Shown here: positions 10,801 through 18,014 of the stretch, one piece after another
How the letters are laid out: each line of letters starts with the position of its first letter
Position numbering within the stretch: the first letter of the stretch is position 1
DNA from: DASPSR01 sp035516175
GTDB taxonomy: Bacteria > Nitrospirota > UBA9217
DNA: 64,000 nucleotides
NCBI GenBank assembly: GCA_035516175.1
Contig: DATJAO010000045.1
Location: forward strand, 1 to 64,000
Reading direction: 5' to 3'
Position numbers and translations under genes: made by a program
Notes under the pieces: model-generated
Databases searched by the model: none
Told to the model about the DNA's origin: nothing
Seen by the model: the letters and a program-made list of their open reading frames with translations, nothing else

Positions 10801-12840
10801 GTCTGTGTGCCTGCCCCAGATTACGCGCGATGGCTCGGACCTCCAGCAGGATTCGCACTTGATGCAGTTCTCGAAGTTCACAGTCACTCTTCCGCGGCCG
10901 AAAATGGGCCTGTCATAGACGTATACCCTTGCCGGGCAGACCCACCAGAGCCCTGCCTGAGCCATGTCGGGATGGGCCGCGATGGATTCGGGCCAGAGCG
11001 TTCTGATGTGCGATGTCGTTCCGACGCGGTAGGTATTTGTCGCAAGTTTCGCCTCCAGGCTGACGGAGGGCCTGACTGCGTCCAGGGCCCGTGCTTTTTT
11101 CTGTGATTCATGGTATGCCATCACCGGCTCTGCTAGGAATCTTTCAACCGGTGTCTTGAGTATGTAGTAGCGGAAGGCATCCTGAATGGCCGTACCAAGG
11201 GCGATGAAAAATAACGTGATGCCGAAAGCAGGAACAATCACGACGTCGGTCAGCCTCATGCCGCACAGCATGAGACGTATGGCATTCGCGAATTTCTTCT
11301 GTGCCGGCTCATTAGCGTAGACCTGTTCGAGGGCGCACAGGAGTGCCGGTAAGATCCTGTTGATCATCGAGCCCATGGGCCAGGGAAGCGTTGCAGCGTC
11401 AACATTCCTGCCGGAGATGTAGAGAATGATGCAAGGCTTCCGATCGTGGGCAGGCGCCTTCTTGAGGAGATTCAGGATCCAGTGACCTATCGTAACAGGA
11501 TGGACCAACGATTTCATGATTGGCTTCCAGAGCCCAAGCGTGCCGATTGCGCGCATGGTGTCCGTGATCGACTCCCTGAGCCCGCGGAACGAGAGGATGT
11601 GGCTTCTCAGGAACCTACCGGTCTCTTTGAAGCTTCCGCTCGCTAGAAAGTGGGCAGTGCCGCAGACCATGTCAACGGTTCTGGCGAAAAGCACCTTCGA
11701 TTTTCCAAAGTAGCCGGGCCACTGCGAGAGATACTCTGCGTTCTGACCATAAACGCTCTTGAGAAGGGGCGCCAGGTATTCCTTCGTAAGATTCTTTGCA
11801 TCCGGCGTACGGCCATGCACAAGGATTGCTTGAGCTGCCCGTGCGAAATAAAGCCCTGTTGCCGACGCCGGGCCCGTGAAATTCGGAAAGGGAATGTCCA
11901 CACCGAGCCCGACTGATGCGCCACCAACTGCAAGGCCATCCTCAATGAGCACCGGCCGCTCGCGCCATCCGCCGCTTCTGATGATTTTCGTGCCGTAAGC
12001 TGAAAGCGATGCTCCTTCTGTCAGCTCTTTTATATAAGGAAGTCCTCTCATCCATTCGAAGAGGCTATCGTGATTGCCCTGGTAATTGTTCCGTACGTTG
12101 TCGAGAGGGACCACGTAGCCAAGCGAGAGACTGTCCCGGTTCGTATAGAGAAAACCTCCGATGTTCAGCTTTGCAGTCCTGCCTGCGATCGAAGCGTTCC
12201 GGATGAGAAGCTCGTATGCCGCGGCCTCACCCGGCCCGAGCATGAACCGCTTCTCGATCTCTTCGGCTCTGAGCGAAAGCACGGCCTTTAAGCCCTGGAG
12301 ATAGTGCGGCTCCCGTATGCGCTCGAGCCGTTCAGAACGGACGAGGTGCGAGGCATCTCCTTCAGCAAGAAAGGTCAAATCTGCATAGAGCGGCCCTCGA
12401 TTCGTATTCACACCTATGACCCTTCCGTCTTTGCGGCTGAGCGAAGTGACGGTAGTCCCGGTGATGTAGACGGCGCCCTTTGAGCGGGCAAGGTTTGCGA
12501 AGTAAAGATCGTATACCGGTCTGAGCACAGTGTAGGAGTACTTGAATGTCTCGGGACCCGTGAGTTCCACTCCGACAACGTCCAGACCATTGTGCAGGAG
12601 CGTGCCGCGCCGGTGAATACGGCGCTCAAATGGCGCAGCTTCGACGGCACGATGTCCGAAGCAGTCTTTTTCAGCAAGACTTTCGGCAAAGTAGACACAG
12701 CCGGACCAGTTCTCGGCCCCGGCGTACACTCCGGCCTCGAGCAGGGCAACGGATATCCCTGTGCCTGCGAGCACGCCCGCTGCGGTCACACCGGCAGGAC
12801 CAGCGCCGATGATGATGACGTCGAATTTATATTGTTTCAT
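4864..12840 (-). CDS. giant fusion: ETF-quinone oxidoreductase / acyl-CoA dehydrogenase (two modules) / ETF-beta / ETF-alpha
   Basis: A single 2,658-residue protein read from ATG 12840 with a perfect AAAGGAG site. Modules by residue: 1-430 FixC/ETF-QO FAD domain (IIGAGPAG at 10-17); 440-570 insert with a membrane segment (533-551); 590-690 FixX-like ferredoxin (Cys 635, 659, 662, 665); 715-1260 a divergent acyl-CoA dehydrogenase-like module; 1340-1930 a full acyl-CoA dehydrogenase with FALTEPTAGSDSGG (1588-1601), MWITNG (1711) and IYEGTNEVQ, whose E1905 aligns with the family's catalytic glutamate; 2085-2270 ETF-beta-like; 2315-2655 ETF-alpha-like with QIGQTG (2581) and NKD (2619-2621). Known roles of the separate families imply acyl-CoA oxidation, transfer through ETF FAD and 4Fe-4S/FAD reduction of membrane quinone, all on one chain. 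No internal frame break is present. It stands alone on its strand, with no beta-oxidation genes adjacent. Substrate is unknown. Confidence 0.9.
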   Translation of the reverse strand: MKQYKFDVIIIGAGPAGVTAAGVLAGTGISVALLEAGVYAGAENWSGCVYFAESLAEKDCFGHRAVEAAPFERRIHRRGTLLHNGLDVVGVELTGPETFKYSYTVLRPVYDLYFANLARSKGAVYITGTTVTSLSRKDGRVIGVNTNRGPLYADLTFLAEGDASHLVRSERLERIREPHYLQGLKAVLSLRAEEIEKRFMLGPGEAAAYELLIRNASIAGRTAKLNIGGFLYTNRDSLSLGYVVPLDNVRNNYQGNHDSLFEWMRGLPYIKELTEGASLSAYGTKIIRSGGWRERPVLIEDGLAVGGASVGLGVDIPFPNFTGPASATGLYFARAAQAILVHGRTPDAKNLTKEYLAPLLKSVYGQNAEYLSQWPGYFGKSKVLFARTVDMVCGTAHFLASGSFKETGRFLRSHILSFRGLRESITDTMRAIGTLGLWKPIMKSLVHPVTIGHWILNLLKKAPAHDRKPCIILYISGRNVDAATLPWPMGSMINRILPALLCALEQVYANEPAQKKFANAIRLMLCGMRLTDVVIVPAFGITLFFIALGTAIQDAFRYYILKTPVERFLAEPVMAYHESQKKARALDAVRPSVSLEAKLATNTYRVGTTSHIRTLWPESIAAHPDMAQAGLWWVCPARVYVYDRPIFGRGRVTVNFENCIKCESCWRSEPSRVIWGRHTDHKLIFRPETGAIDLFLESLQTMPVPDNSSVKLPEAFDVNLYYLSDDIVIARRTALNASAAFRDSIAKLPASADAGRREWPLELGRRFSEKLAKLETALANDGRYGAVRLVQSTRRDITLRLMEGRLFHALYSTQGLEQQLKAWHHDYGESGSATRASSVTVSSSDHAYEEVSEAFPDRVVKQWEEQPLPEYWAEKLRQFIIEHQNAALKTLRVLSSVSPALGLIAAHHFSALKILRKSDIPRDPGVCTVDGSHLDIRESGDSAGFKGTLNLVPCAASRSLLILANGKGYLVPLSTPGVTISPSPAIGFRAAGLSDISLYCTVKKQAVRIPMKEGVPDSASYLAIALGAADYLCRRVKEHAAGRIQFPSQMLDTEGRDGIAKLGAVKAMIARTEAWRLLLETLYEILSATSPPGSDSLRAEAATRGWYEEVVRNPHHALDLDLLCAALSAIAFGPERGALGYDAGQVFGGFAYSEDDLLSRFYRDSSLFRYLPPGYGAAQKLHAALGSRELNRMVPAIDSIDPVRGEPLGQLASRLKAITTRCIALSPHADEALAGEAKAMALGIRGLLVAIEKELNEGRSTEAEAAAVEVLLGLAEDAVERSELSAGRGTVPPSAVFPIEPLGNQVTLDTDYETFCTAPGSPHRSGSFLTTVFDRSPRFVPEMQLHDAKLVARWTDLTNWFRKNCRDKKFDGLDIERYIEKIHHLPDDIIAAVKKNKWLATYIPKSVDGLGWRKAEYYILNSAAGSFGDAAIDLLIMASTSIGTTPILLGLEDELPRVQEELAPLVQDEQKLGEIGTRLAKMIQTLANPDPAWIKREYEAVMKLVDERIRRTRVVKYLAANFLRAFYGAGIAGGSGDYGGFIANLKLAGELFAQLIPDVRAALDELPRRERCHKLFLRFLGHGGLSAFALTEPTAGSDSGGVKTTAKLLSAKLTPLDDGRYSFHLAEGDETSVRYLIDADKITFTDLGIAYQMADGQLAVIRYDKYDYATDQGARYYACQGKECMFHDIGQVRKSGAGLLYEYYSLTGAKMWITNGSIATQFCLYAQTPEGVTGFMVDRHDEGLKVGADEKKTGQRGSPTNEISIDSVRVPREAVIGYEGHGQVNALETLNVGRCGLAVVSCALMRKLMYEASASISPSPERDNLLGEGAAILFGSESLAYYLVGLFDRRHESVRMESAIAKYLCSEDIHELISLIERAFGPSGQTERFLLEKARRDSRILTIYEGTNEVQRFLILKDLLAQAADWPELPESQSDDASRTLAAWKNKLRSHIKDAVTVLGDTCWSDAMLQPVMFPLAEMAGEILRLECVSYRQEWINTRISLLSRNSAAYVPAMLAAAKRAADLAISRLGHLDRKYASSWELISNNMDMPEVRAADAALDRMTETHAPQQEAVGILRAPFHILSIIRPVADLSPHPRIAEGKLRELVWRIDPADLSALSQILELKAESHARVTADVLMPGGPEHEPLLTTAAGIRADNLHRLDIDPAAGPDAYAKSVRDLEVLQRYDLIITGADCLNGDRSLGAYLAGTLKRFHYRRERIEANPDGSGLSHVVTPAVIGITTTAAEPVMDMTETVSSAFSRIRVMRTAGVPAAWRSLFELPAGAKMLMQTITNAAQAAEYLKAYAASASAAAAQEYKGELVLGAPVRSNSVWFVLDPHGQKSNLAGLRASKLAADLTSRKARAVIPAPREMWSQLLGLAQAHGCEQAFCVDTQKGRLSNGGKRELIRNLLKKSGTTVIFAGTEWAGPFAYVAGDLEAQAVKTLLCSGVTDIKKDSEGLLTFSLPAYEGKLIRHHVLNGGSAFITVASEADFPAPDQKADFNAQVLDFPVSSDWIMPLPPVAAPTISQADVIIDLGYGIKDRSGFELAQELKNKLEALGLAPMFGATRKVTQDLKLLPLETQIGQTGVRVNPKLIIALGISGAPQHIDYIGTRADILCFNKDTEAPLMKLSQTRSAPRVHPIAGDLFITVRELIAKLSL

Positions 12841-13693
12841 GACAGCTCCTTTGAGAGATGAAGCGGTGTAACGTTTGAAGTTGAAATTCAGGGCTGGAAG
12901 GCTTTGTATCAGACCTCTCTGAAAAGATTATAGCAAAATCAGAATGTGCCGGCTAGATTCCGGTCCTACATCTCTGCTGAATGCCGGACAGAAGAAATAA
13001 CTGGAAAGATCATATTGTAAATTTAGCTGCGTGATCCAAGTCATGGCCAGAAGCGGGTTGCCGTACAGAGAGTTTGTAATCGGATCTCAAATTGTTTTTT
13101 CTATAAGAGGATTGCATATAATGGGAAAAAACTTAAGTTTAATCGGAATTGCCCCGTCCATAGTCTTACCCTCTTTTTTCGCTCTCCAGTATAAAAGATC
13201 CTTGCCGTGCTTCATATTGAATTTGACAGGAATATAACCGCAAATTCCGCTTGTGCCGCAGGCCATCCTCTGAGCTTGTAGGACCGGCTGAAAGATCCCC
13301 CTCCAAAGGAAGATTATCTGCGATGACATAACGAAAAGAAAGCCAGCGAAGCAGTGGTCACTCGTCGGCTCATCGCGAGAAAAACGTGGATGTAAAAGAA
13401 TTGATAACTGTACATTTGCCTCGAATCGCTGTCCTTCCCCTCAAATTTTAAGTTTACGTTGACAAGCCCTTGCGGGTTTGTTAGTCTGCCCTACAGAATT
13501 GCATCAAGCCCTGCACATCTCTCATAATATTGATTGTTGGGCGCTCTTTAATCGTGAGTGGTGATGGCGATAGGCGGTATGATTTTCTGCCTCAAGACGC
13601 CGACGTTGCTTAATCCCCTGGGGCAATACATCTATAGAGGGGAACACCGCTGTCGACTTTTTGTGGCCAAGGTGTAAAGGGAAGAGGATTATC
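12841..13693. other. 853-base gap with no convincing gene
   Basis: This gap separates the divergently transcribed giant fusion gene and a plus-strand membrane protein. It is AT-richer than the flanks. An 80-codon minus-strand frame (13087-13329) has no recognisable family and no ribosome site. The only signal I would mark is the promoter-like TTGACA at 13459. Confidence 0.5.
13459..13487 (+). promoter_or_regulatory. possible sigma70 promoter
   Basis: A consensus TTGACA (13459-13464) is followed after 17 bases by TAGTCT, a poor -10. It lies about 200 bases upstream of the membrane protein gene at 13694. The -10 is weak enough that this may be chance. Confidence 0.25.
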
Positions 13694-14272
13694 ATGGAAG
13701 GCTACCGGTTTCAACAGTTCGCGTACTTGATTATTCCGCTCATTGCGGGAATTGAGTTTTTCCGATGCGCACGGTCGGTACGAAAGAAGGCGGGGAAGGA
13801 ATCGGCACGGGCGGTCACCATGGACGCCTGTGGTTACGCGTTTATAGGGTTTATTCCGGCTGTCTTTCTATTTACCATCTTGAGCCTCGAATACCGTCGG
13901 TTTCCGCTCCTCGTTCAGGTGCTCCACCGTTTCGACCGCTACGGGGTCATGTTCTTTTTCCTCGGATCGTGGTGGCAGGTTTTTCTGATCACCGCGCTCA
14001 GGGCGAGACGAACTGCCGATAACGGTGGGTCGCTGCTTTTTTCTGTGTGGATGCCGTATCTGGTGCTCGGAGCTTTCATTTCTGCACTTATTCTCTGGGC
14101 GGCTCCCTTTAACCTTATGTGGGTTTCCATCTTCTGGTTCGTCGCCAGTTTCGGCCTCCTTGCGGCCATCCGGGTATCGGCGGACAAGATATGCAAGGTA
14201 TTTATGATTCTCGCCATTTTCGTATTGGTTGGAGAGAACATCCTCTTTGTCATTCTTGATGCCATCGTATAA
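13694..14272 (+). CDS. uncharacterised six-helix membrane protein
   Basis: 193 residues, almost entirely hydrophobic, with about six membrane segments: FAYLIIPLIAGIEFF, FIGFIPAVFLFTIL, GVMFFFLGSWWQVFLI, YLVLGAFISALILWA, MWVSIFWFVASFGLLAAI and FMILAIFVLVGENILFVIL. Charged residues cluster in the first loop (RSVRKKAGKESAR). ATG 13694 has GGAAGAGG six bases upstream, so the frame's earlier in-frame codon at 13661 is unlikely. I do not recognise the family. It stands alone, with gaps of several hundred bases on both sides. Confidence 0.7.
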   Translation: MEGYRFQQFAYLIIPLIAGIEFFRCARSVRKKAGKESARAVTMDACGYAFIGFIPAVFLFTILSLEYRRFPLLVQVLHRFDRYGVMFFFLGSWWQVFLITALRARRTADNGGSLLFSVWMPYLVLGAFISALILWAAPFNLMWVSIFWFVASFGLLAAIRVSADKICKVFMILAIFVLVGENILFVILDAIV

Positions 14273-14655
14273 TCGCCGGCCATGTTCGCGTGTGTCCGGA
14301 ACCCGCTGACCGGTATGTCCCCCCTTCCCGATTCCCAACACTGCCTTGGACCGCTCCTCGCAGGTTCAGAAATAAGCCTGGGAGGGCGCATGAACCGGTC
14401 CATCGTGTGCCCTACCGCTTTCCATCCACAATAAATTTGACAATGCTCTAATTGTTTGATAATATTGGATATATCATTTGATTTCGGAACCGATCCCCTT
14501 GACCCGAGCAGATACCTTCACTGAGATGAGGAGATTAAAATCTCTTGAAAAGCCTTTGGGCGGTCAAATTATTCGTTTGCATGCCTGTATTGTTGCAATA
14601 ACATACATGTGTGGACGATGGTAATCCCATACATCCGCCTTCTCTCATACTTTTT
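14273..14655. other. intergenic gap, nothing clear
   Basis: About 380 bases between two plus-strand genes. An AT-rich stretch around 14440-14480 could hold a promoter, but I find no convincing paired hexamers, terminator or coding frame. A GTG at 14611 could extend the following gene by 15 residues. Confidence 0.4.
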
Positions 14656-16038
14656 ATGAAATTCCCATTGCCGCAGGCCATACTGGACGCATTAACTCCA
14701 AACAGAATCTTTGCCAAGCTGAGCATAACCAGCAAAATGCTCCTGGGATATACGATGCTCGTGGCACTCACGGTTGTTGTGGTGGTGTATGTACTGATTA
14801 ACCTCCAGCGGCTCAACAGCATGAATAAAGACGTAATAAAAATCGATATCCGTGTCCAAGAGTCAGCCGACAAGATGCTCGATGCACTTCTCGCTCAAGA
14901 CACCTACGAGAAACGGTACCTGATACTCCGGAGGGAAGATATCCGAAATCTATTCTGGAAGCGGGGGGAAGAGTTAGATGCATGGATTGCCGGTCTCAGA
15001 GCTCTCCCAGAACAAGAAGATTTCCCGCTCAAAAAAATAGAGAAACTCCACAAGCAGTACAGCGATCTGTTCATGAACGAGATGAAGTTGATCAATAGAG
15101 GCAACAGCACCGAGGCGGCGGTCATCTCAAACGGTGAACTCAGGGACAGATTCGAAACTTTGCTGGACGTTCTCAGGTCGATGTCTGCCGGGGCAAAACA
15201 GTCTCAGGACCGCCAAATGAAGAGCATGAGTCAGCTCAGCAGTTCTGCATTTGCTACTACCGCACTCCTGTGTGTTCTCAGTATCGTCCTCGGGGTGCTG
15301 GCTGGCATGGTCGTGACGCACCATATCTCCTCATCCATAAACAAGCTCAGGGAGGCCACAACCCACATCGCTGAAGGAAACTTCAAATATGATCCCCGGA
15401 TAAACACGGAAGACGAAATTGGGAACCTGTCCTCGGCGTTTCTTGCCATGGGCAAAAGGCTTATGAAACTTGAAGAGATGTATCTCGATGCCAGTCCTCT
15501 CACGCGCCTGCCCGGAGGTATCGCAATCGAAAATGCACTCAAGCGGCGGCTTGCATCCAGACAGCCCATTGCATTCTGCGTGATCGACCTTGATAATTTT
15601 AAGTCATTCAATGACCATTATGGCTATGCTTATGGAAATGAAGTGATTAAAGAGACGGCAAGAATCATAGAGGTCGCTGCGAAAGCAAAGGGCACGCCCG
15701 AAGATTTTGTCGGGCATGTGGGAGGAGACGACTTCGTAGTGATTACGATTCCGGAGCACATGCGCGAGATTAGCTCCGAGATCATAAGGCAGTTCGATGA
15801 ACGTGCACCGCATTTCTACGACGAGGAAGATAGAAAAAATGGTTTTATTCTTGGTAAGAACAGGCAGGGCGAGGAGGTGTCATTCCCGCTCATGACAATC
15901 TCCATAGCGATTGTGACGAACGAGCAGCGTACATTGACGAATCCGTTGGAGGCGTCAGAGATCGCTGCCGAGCTCAAGGATTACGCCAAAACGATCACTC
16001 AGAGCGTCTTTGTGGTGGATAAGCGGAGGACGGCGTGA
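14656..16038 (+). CDS. membrane sensor with HAMP and divergent GGDEF (GGDDF) domain
   Basis: About 460 residues. A membrane helix (MLLGYTMLVALTVVVVVYVL), a helical periplasmic sensor region and a second membrane helix (FATTALLCVLSIVLGVLAGM) come first. A HAMP-like linker (ISSSINKLREATTHIAEGNF) leads to a C-terminal GGDEF-family domain. That domain keeps DLDNFKSFNDHYGYAYGNEV and has GGDDF in place of GGD/EEF. Diguanylate cyclases use GG(D/E)EF, so the second acidic residue is conservatively changed. Activity is uncertain, and it may be a c-di-GMP or nucleotide-sensing relic. No EAL domain is present. The next gene overlaps its stop by four bases (GTGA), indicating co-translation with the lipoprotein. 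Neither GTG 14611 nor ATG 14656 has a clear ribosome site. Confidence 0.85.
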   Translation: MKFPLPQAILDALTPNRIFAKLSITSKMLLGYTMLVALTVVVVVYVLINLQRLNSMNKDVIKIDIRVQESADKMLDALLAQDTYEKRYLILRREDIRNLFWKRGEELDAWIAGLRALPEQEDFPLKKIEKLHKQYSDLFMNEMKLINRGNSTEAAVISNGELRDRFETLLDVLRSMSAGAKQSQDRQMKSMSQLSSSAFATTALLCVLSIVLGVLAGMVVTHHISSSINKLREATTHIAEGNFKYDPRINTEDEIGNLSSAFLAMGKRLMKLEEMYLDASPLTRLPGGIAIENALKRRLASRQPIAFCVIDLDNFKSFNDHYGYAYGNEVIKETARIIEVAAKAKGTPEDFVGHVGGDDFVVITIPEHMREISSEIIRQFDERAPHFYDEEDRKNGFILGKNRQGEEVSFPLMTISIAIVTNEQRTLTNPLEASEIAAELKDYAKTITQSVFVVDKRRTA

Positions 16039-16817
16039 ACGGACATGTTATGTTCACCCATTCGATTGCGAGACAGAAGGAGATGACAATCCTCAAGGGT
16101 CTTACGCCCCTGCTCCTGGTCCTCATGCTGGCCGGTTGCGCCTCACTCATGCAGAACCTCTCGGGAGGAGAAAGCGCGAAGAAATTTCAGGAGGCGAAGA
16201 CAGCCTATGAGCAGGGGAAGTTCAAAGAGGCGTACAATGAGTACCGAGCCCTTGCCGCAAGCGCCACGGATCCCCGCTGGGCCGAAGAATCGAAATTTAA
16301 CGCAGCGTATATCCTCGTAGACCACAAGAACCCCGACAAAGATTACGTTCTAGCTGCGCGGGAATTTGAGGAGTTCCTGATCCGATATCCAAGGAGCGCT
16401 CGCGCCGGCGAGGCAGGATCATGGCTCGAAATTCTAAGGCAATTCGAACGGTCGCGCACGAATGAACTACTACGCCAGGTGGATGACCTCACCAAGCGAG
16501 TGGACGATCTTGCAAAGGAGCTGCGGGAAACACAGGCGGAGAACGCAGAAGTGGCCAAGGAGCGGAGTACGCTCTTGATCGAACGGTTAAGGCTCCTGAA
16601 AAAAGTGGATGAACTACTGAACGATAAGGACGACCTGCTCAAAGAAAAAGCGGCGTTCATCAAGGAACGGGAAGGGCTGACGAAAAAGATCGATATGCTC
16701 AGCAGGGATAAGGATGCCCTGGTGCTCGCCAAGGAAAAGCTTGAGAAAAGCCTCCAAGACCTCACCATGGTCGATGTCAAGATGGAAAAGCAGCGGAAAA
16801 AGATCAAGAAGGAGTGA
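16035..16817 (+). CDS. coiled-coil outer-membrane-type lipoprotein with TPR-like head
   Basis: 260 residues. A hydrophobic stretch ends in a lipobox (LVLMLAGC), so the mature protein would be lipid-anchored in the envelope. A tetratricopeptide-like region (AYEQGKFKEAYNEYRALA... and FEEFLIRYPRSARAGEA), resembling BamD/YbgF-type repeats, follows. Residues from about 150 to the end form a long charged coiled coil (LLRQVDDLTKRVDDLAKELR and onward). GTG 16035 overlaps the preceding gene's stop and has GGAGGA four bases upstream. ATG 16083, directly after AAGGAG, would give a more normal short signal peptide. It is probably in an operon with the GGDEF-like sensor. A structural or adaptor role is inference only. 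Confidence 0.75.
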   Translation: MNGHVMFTHSIARQKEMTILKGLTPLLLVLMLAGCASLMQNLSGGESAKKFQEAKTAYEQGKFKEAYNEYRALAASATDPRWAEESKFNAAYILVDHKNPDKDYVLAAREFEEFLIRYPRSARAGEAGSWLEILRQFERSRTNELLRQVDDLTKRVDDLAKELRETQAENAEVAKERSTLLIERLRLLKKVDELLNDKDDLLKEKAAFIKEREGLTKKIDMLSRDKDALVLAKEKLEKSLQDLTMVDVKMEKQRKKIKKE

Positions 16818-16966
16818 AAATAAGGACATACTCGACGGAGTGCTCCACCGGCAAGGCCCGTCACCGTGCTTCTTGTATTTGAATAGACAGATAGAGCAGG
16901 AAACGATGATTGCGTTGCAATAGTGTGGTGATGTTCATGAGATGCGAGGAAGGTTCACGAGGTCAG

Positions 16967-16984
16967 CAGGCTCCGGGGAGCCTG
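16967..16984. repeat. perfect hairpin downstream of rpsU
   Basis: CAGGCTCC/GGAGCCTG, an eight-base-pair stem with a two-base GG spacer, about 25 bases beyond the end of rpsU on the minus strand. No T-run follows on either strand. It could stabilise the rpsU 3' end or act in factor-dependent termination. Confidence 0.45.
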
Positions 16985-17009
16985 TGTTCTGCGGCTAATT
17001 GTAAAGCGG

Positions 17010-17210
17010 TTATGATCTCTCCTGCCTGCTCATTCTGAGACTCTTCATTTTCCTTTTCTGAGCGTCCCGCCGCTTCCGTTTCTTTTTTAGAGAGGGTTTC
17101 TCGTAAAAACGTCTGTTCTTCAGCTCCCTGAAAAGTCCGTCATGCTGCATCTTCCGCTTGAGAAGGCGTATAGCTTTTTCGATGTCCCTATCATATACCC
17201 TTATCTCCAA
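17010..17210 (-). CDS. rpsU: 30S ribosomal protein bS21
   Basis: 66 residues beginning with the hallmark bS21 N-terminus (IRVYDRDIEKAIRLLKRKM) and continuing RELKNRRFYEKPSLKKKRKR with a basic C-terminal tail. bS21 binds the 30S platform near the anti-Shine-Dalgarno end of 16S rRNA and takes part in initiation. The start codon is TTG 17210, lying inside the last codons of the upstream RRM gene (ten-base overlap). Translation is therefore probably coupled to that gene. It is last in the run csp, RRM, rpsU, all on the minus strand. Confidence 0.95.
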   Translation of the reverse strand: MEIRVYDRDIEKAIRLLKRKMQHDGLFRELKNRRFYEKPSLKKKRKRRDAQKRKMKSLRMSRQERS

Positions 17211-17533
17211 TTATCCTGATTCCTTCCTCCTCGGTCGAATCCCCGTTGGCCGCCTCTTCCGCCGCCCCCGGACCTGCCCCGCTCTTTCTGGGGTCGTGCT
17301 TCGCTCACGGTGATCGATCTTTCCTGGACAGTCGTGCCGTTCAGGCTGGAGATTGCCTTGTCACCGTCCTCATCATTGGTCATTTCCACAAAGCCGAATC
17401 CCTTGGACCGTCCTGTCGATGGATCCGTTATGATCTTGGCCGAGAGGACCTCTCCGATGGGGGCGAATATCTCCTTCAGTCCCTCTTCGGTCATTTTATA
17501 CGACAGATTGCCTACATACAGCTTCTTTGCCAT
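17201..17533 (-). CDS. RRM-family glycine-rich RNA-binding protein
   Basis: 110 residues with a single RNA-recognition motif. RNP2 is LYVGNL (residues 5-10) and RNP1 is KGFGFVEM (about 44-51). An Arg/Gly-rich tail follows (RGRSGGGGRGGQRGFDRGGR). Such proteins are common in cyanobacteria and in Nitrospirota/Desulfobacterota relatives and often respond to cold. The ATG has a clear AGGAGG-type site upstream (CAGGAGGCGGAAC). It overlaps the rpsU start by ten bases and lies 87 bases after the cold-shock gene. A role as an RNA chaperone acting with CspA and bS21 in low-temperature translation is an inference from context. Confidence 0.93.
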   Translation of the reverse strand: MAKKLYVGNLSYKMTEEGLKEIFAPIGEVLSAKIITDPSTGRSKGFGFVEMTNDEDGDKAISSLNGTTVQERSITVSEARPQKERGRSGGGGRGGQRGFDRGGRNQDNWR

Positions 17534-17564
17534 GTTCCGCCTCCTGTGAAAGGTTGAATGCCTG

Positions 17565-17594
17565 CTTCATGTCCTGCGCTCTTCGAACATGAAG
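17565..17594 (-). repeat. hairpin between csp and RRM genes
   Basis: CTTCATGT/ACATGAAG, a perfect eight-base-pair stem with a 14-base loop, lies in the csp-RRM spacer. No T-run follows on the minus strand, so full termination is unlikely. It may be an mRNA processing or stability element in a shared transcript. Confidence 0.4.
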
Positions 17595-17620
17595 TTCTCA
17601 TCCGGGCTAATTGCCGGGGA

Positions 17621-17821
17621 TTAGAGCTTTACGACGTTGACTGCCTGGAGGCCTTTCGGCCCTTTTGTTGTCTCGAAACTCACCGAATCTCCTTCTGCAA
17701 GGCTCCTGAAACCGTCGCCTTGGATTGCCGAGAAATGGACGAAAACATCGCTCCCCTCATCGGACGTAATAAATCCGTAACCTTTTGCATCGTTGAACCA
17801 CTTTACCGAACCGTTAGACAT
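17621..17821 (-). CDS. cold-shock protein, CspA family
   Basis: 66-residue single cold-shock domain. It has the RNA-binding motifs KGYGFI (RNP1-like) and VFVHFSAI (RNP2-like) and starts MSNGSVKWFNDAKGYGFITS. It is a single-strand nucleic acid chaperone in the cytoplasm. A strong AAGGAGGAG site precedes ATG 17821. An intrinsic terminator hairpin ends only about 40 bases upstream on the same strand, so the promoter must lie in or just after it, unless the hairpin acts as an attenuator within a long leader. It heads the csp-RRM-rpsU run. Confidence 0.95.
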   Translation of the reverse strand: MSNGSVKWFNDAKGYGFITSDEGSDVFVHFSAIQGDGFRSLAEGDSVSFETTKGPKGLQAVNVVKL

Positions 17822-17860
17822 CTGCTCCTCCTTAAGTGAAATGAAAAGTCCCTTATACGC

Positions 17861-17900
17861 AAAAAAAAGACTGCAAACCTACAATGTAGTTTTTGCAGTC
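17861..17900 (-). terminator. intrinsic terminator between der and csp (minus strand)
   Basis: On the minus strand, a stem made by GACTGCAAA and TTTGCAGTC arms with inner CTACA/TGTAG pairing (17869-17900) is followed by eight T residues (17868 down to 17861). It fits a terminator for der, which ends at 18015. Its position just before csp also makes it a possible attenuator. Confidence 0.75.
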
Positions 17901-18014
17901 AGACAGTTAACAAAAACTCACAAGATCCTATGTACCGTAAAAATAATAACCCTAGTTTAAGGATAAGTCAATCTCTTTTTTTCCGCAATTTTAGCTGCCT
18001 CACGCTGCCGCGGC

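Noticed and set aside
13087..13329. 80-codon minus-strand frame in the 12.8-13.7 kb gap
   Set aside because: No ribosome site, no recognisable family, single short frame in a long AT-rich gap.
16967..16984. Hairpin after rpsU as an intrinsic terminator
   Set aside because: Perfect stem but no T-run on the minus strand; listed as a hairpin only.
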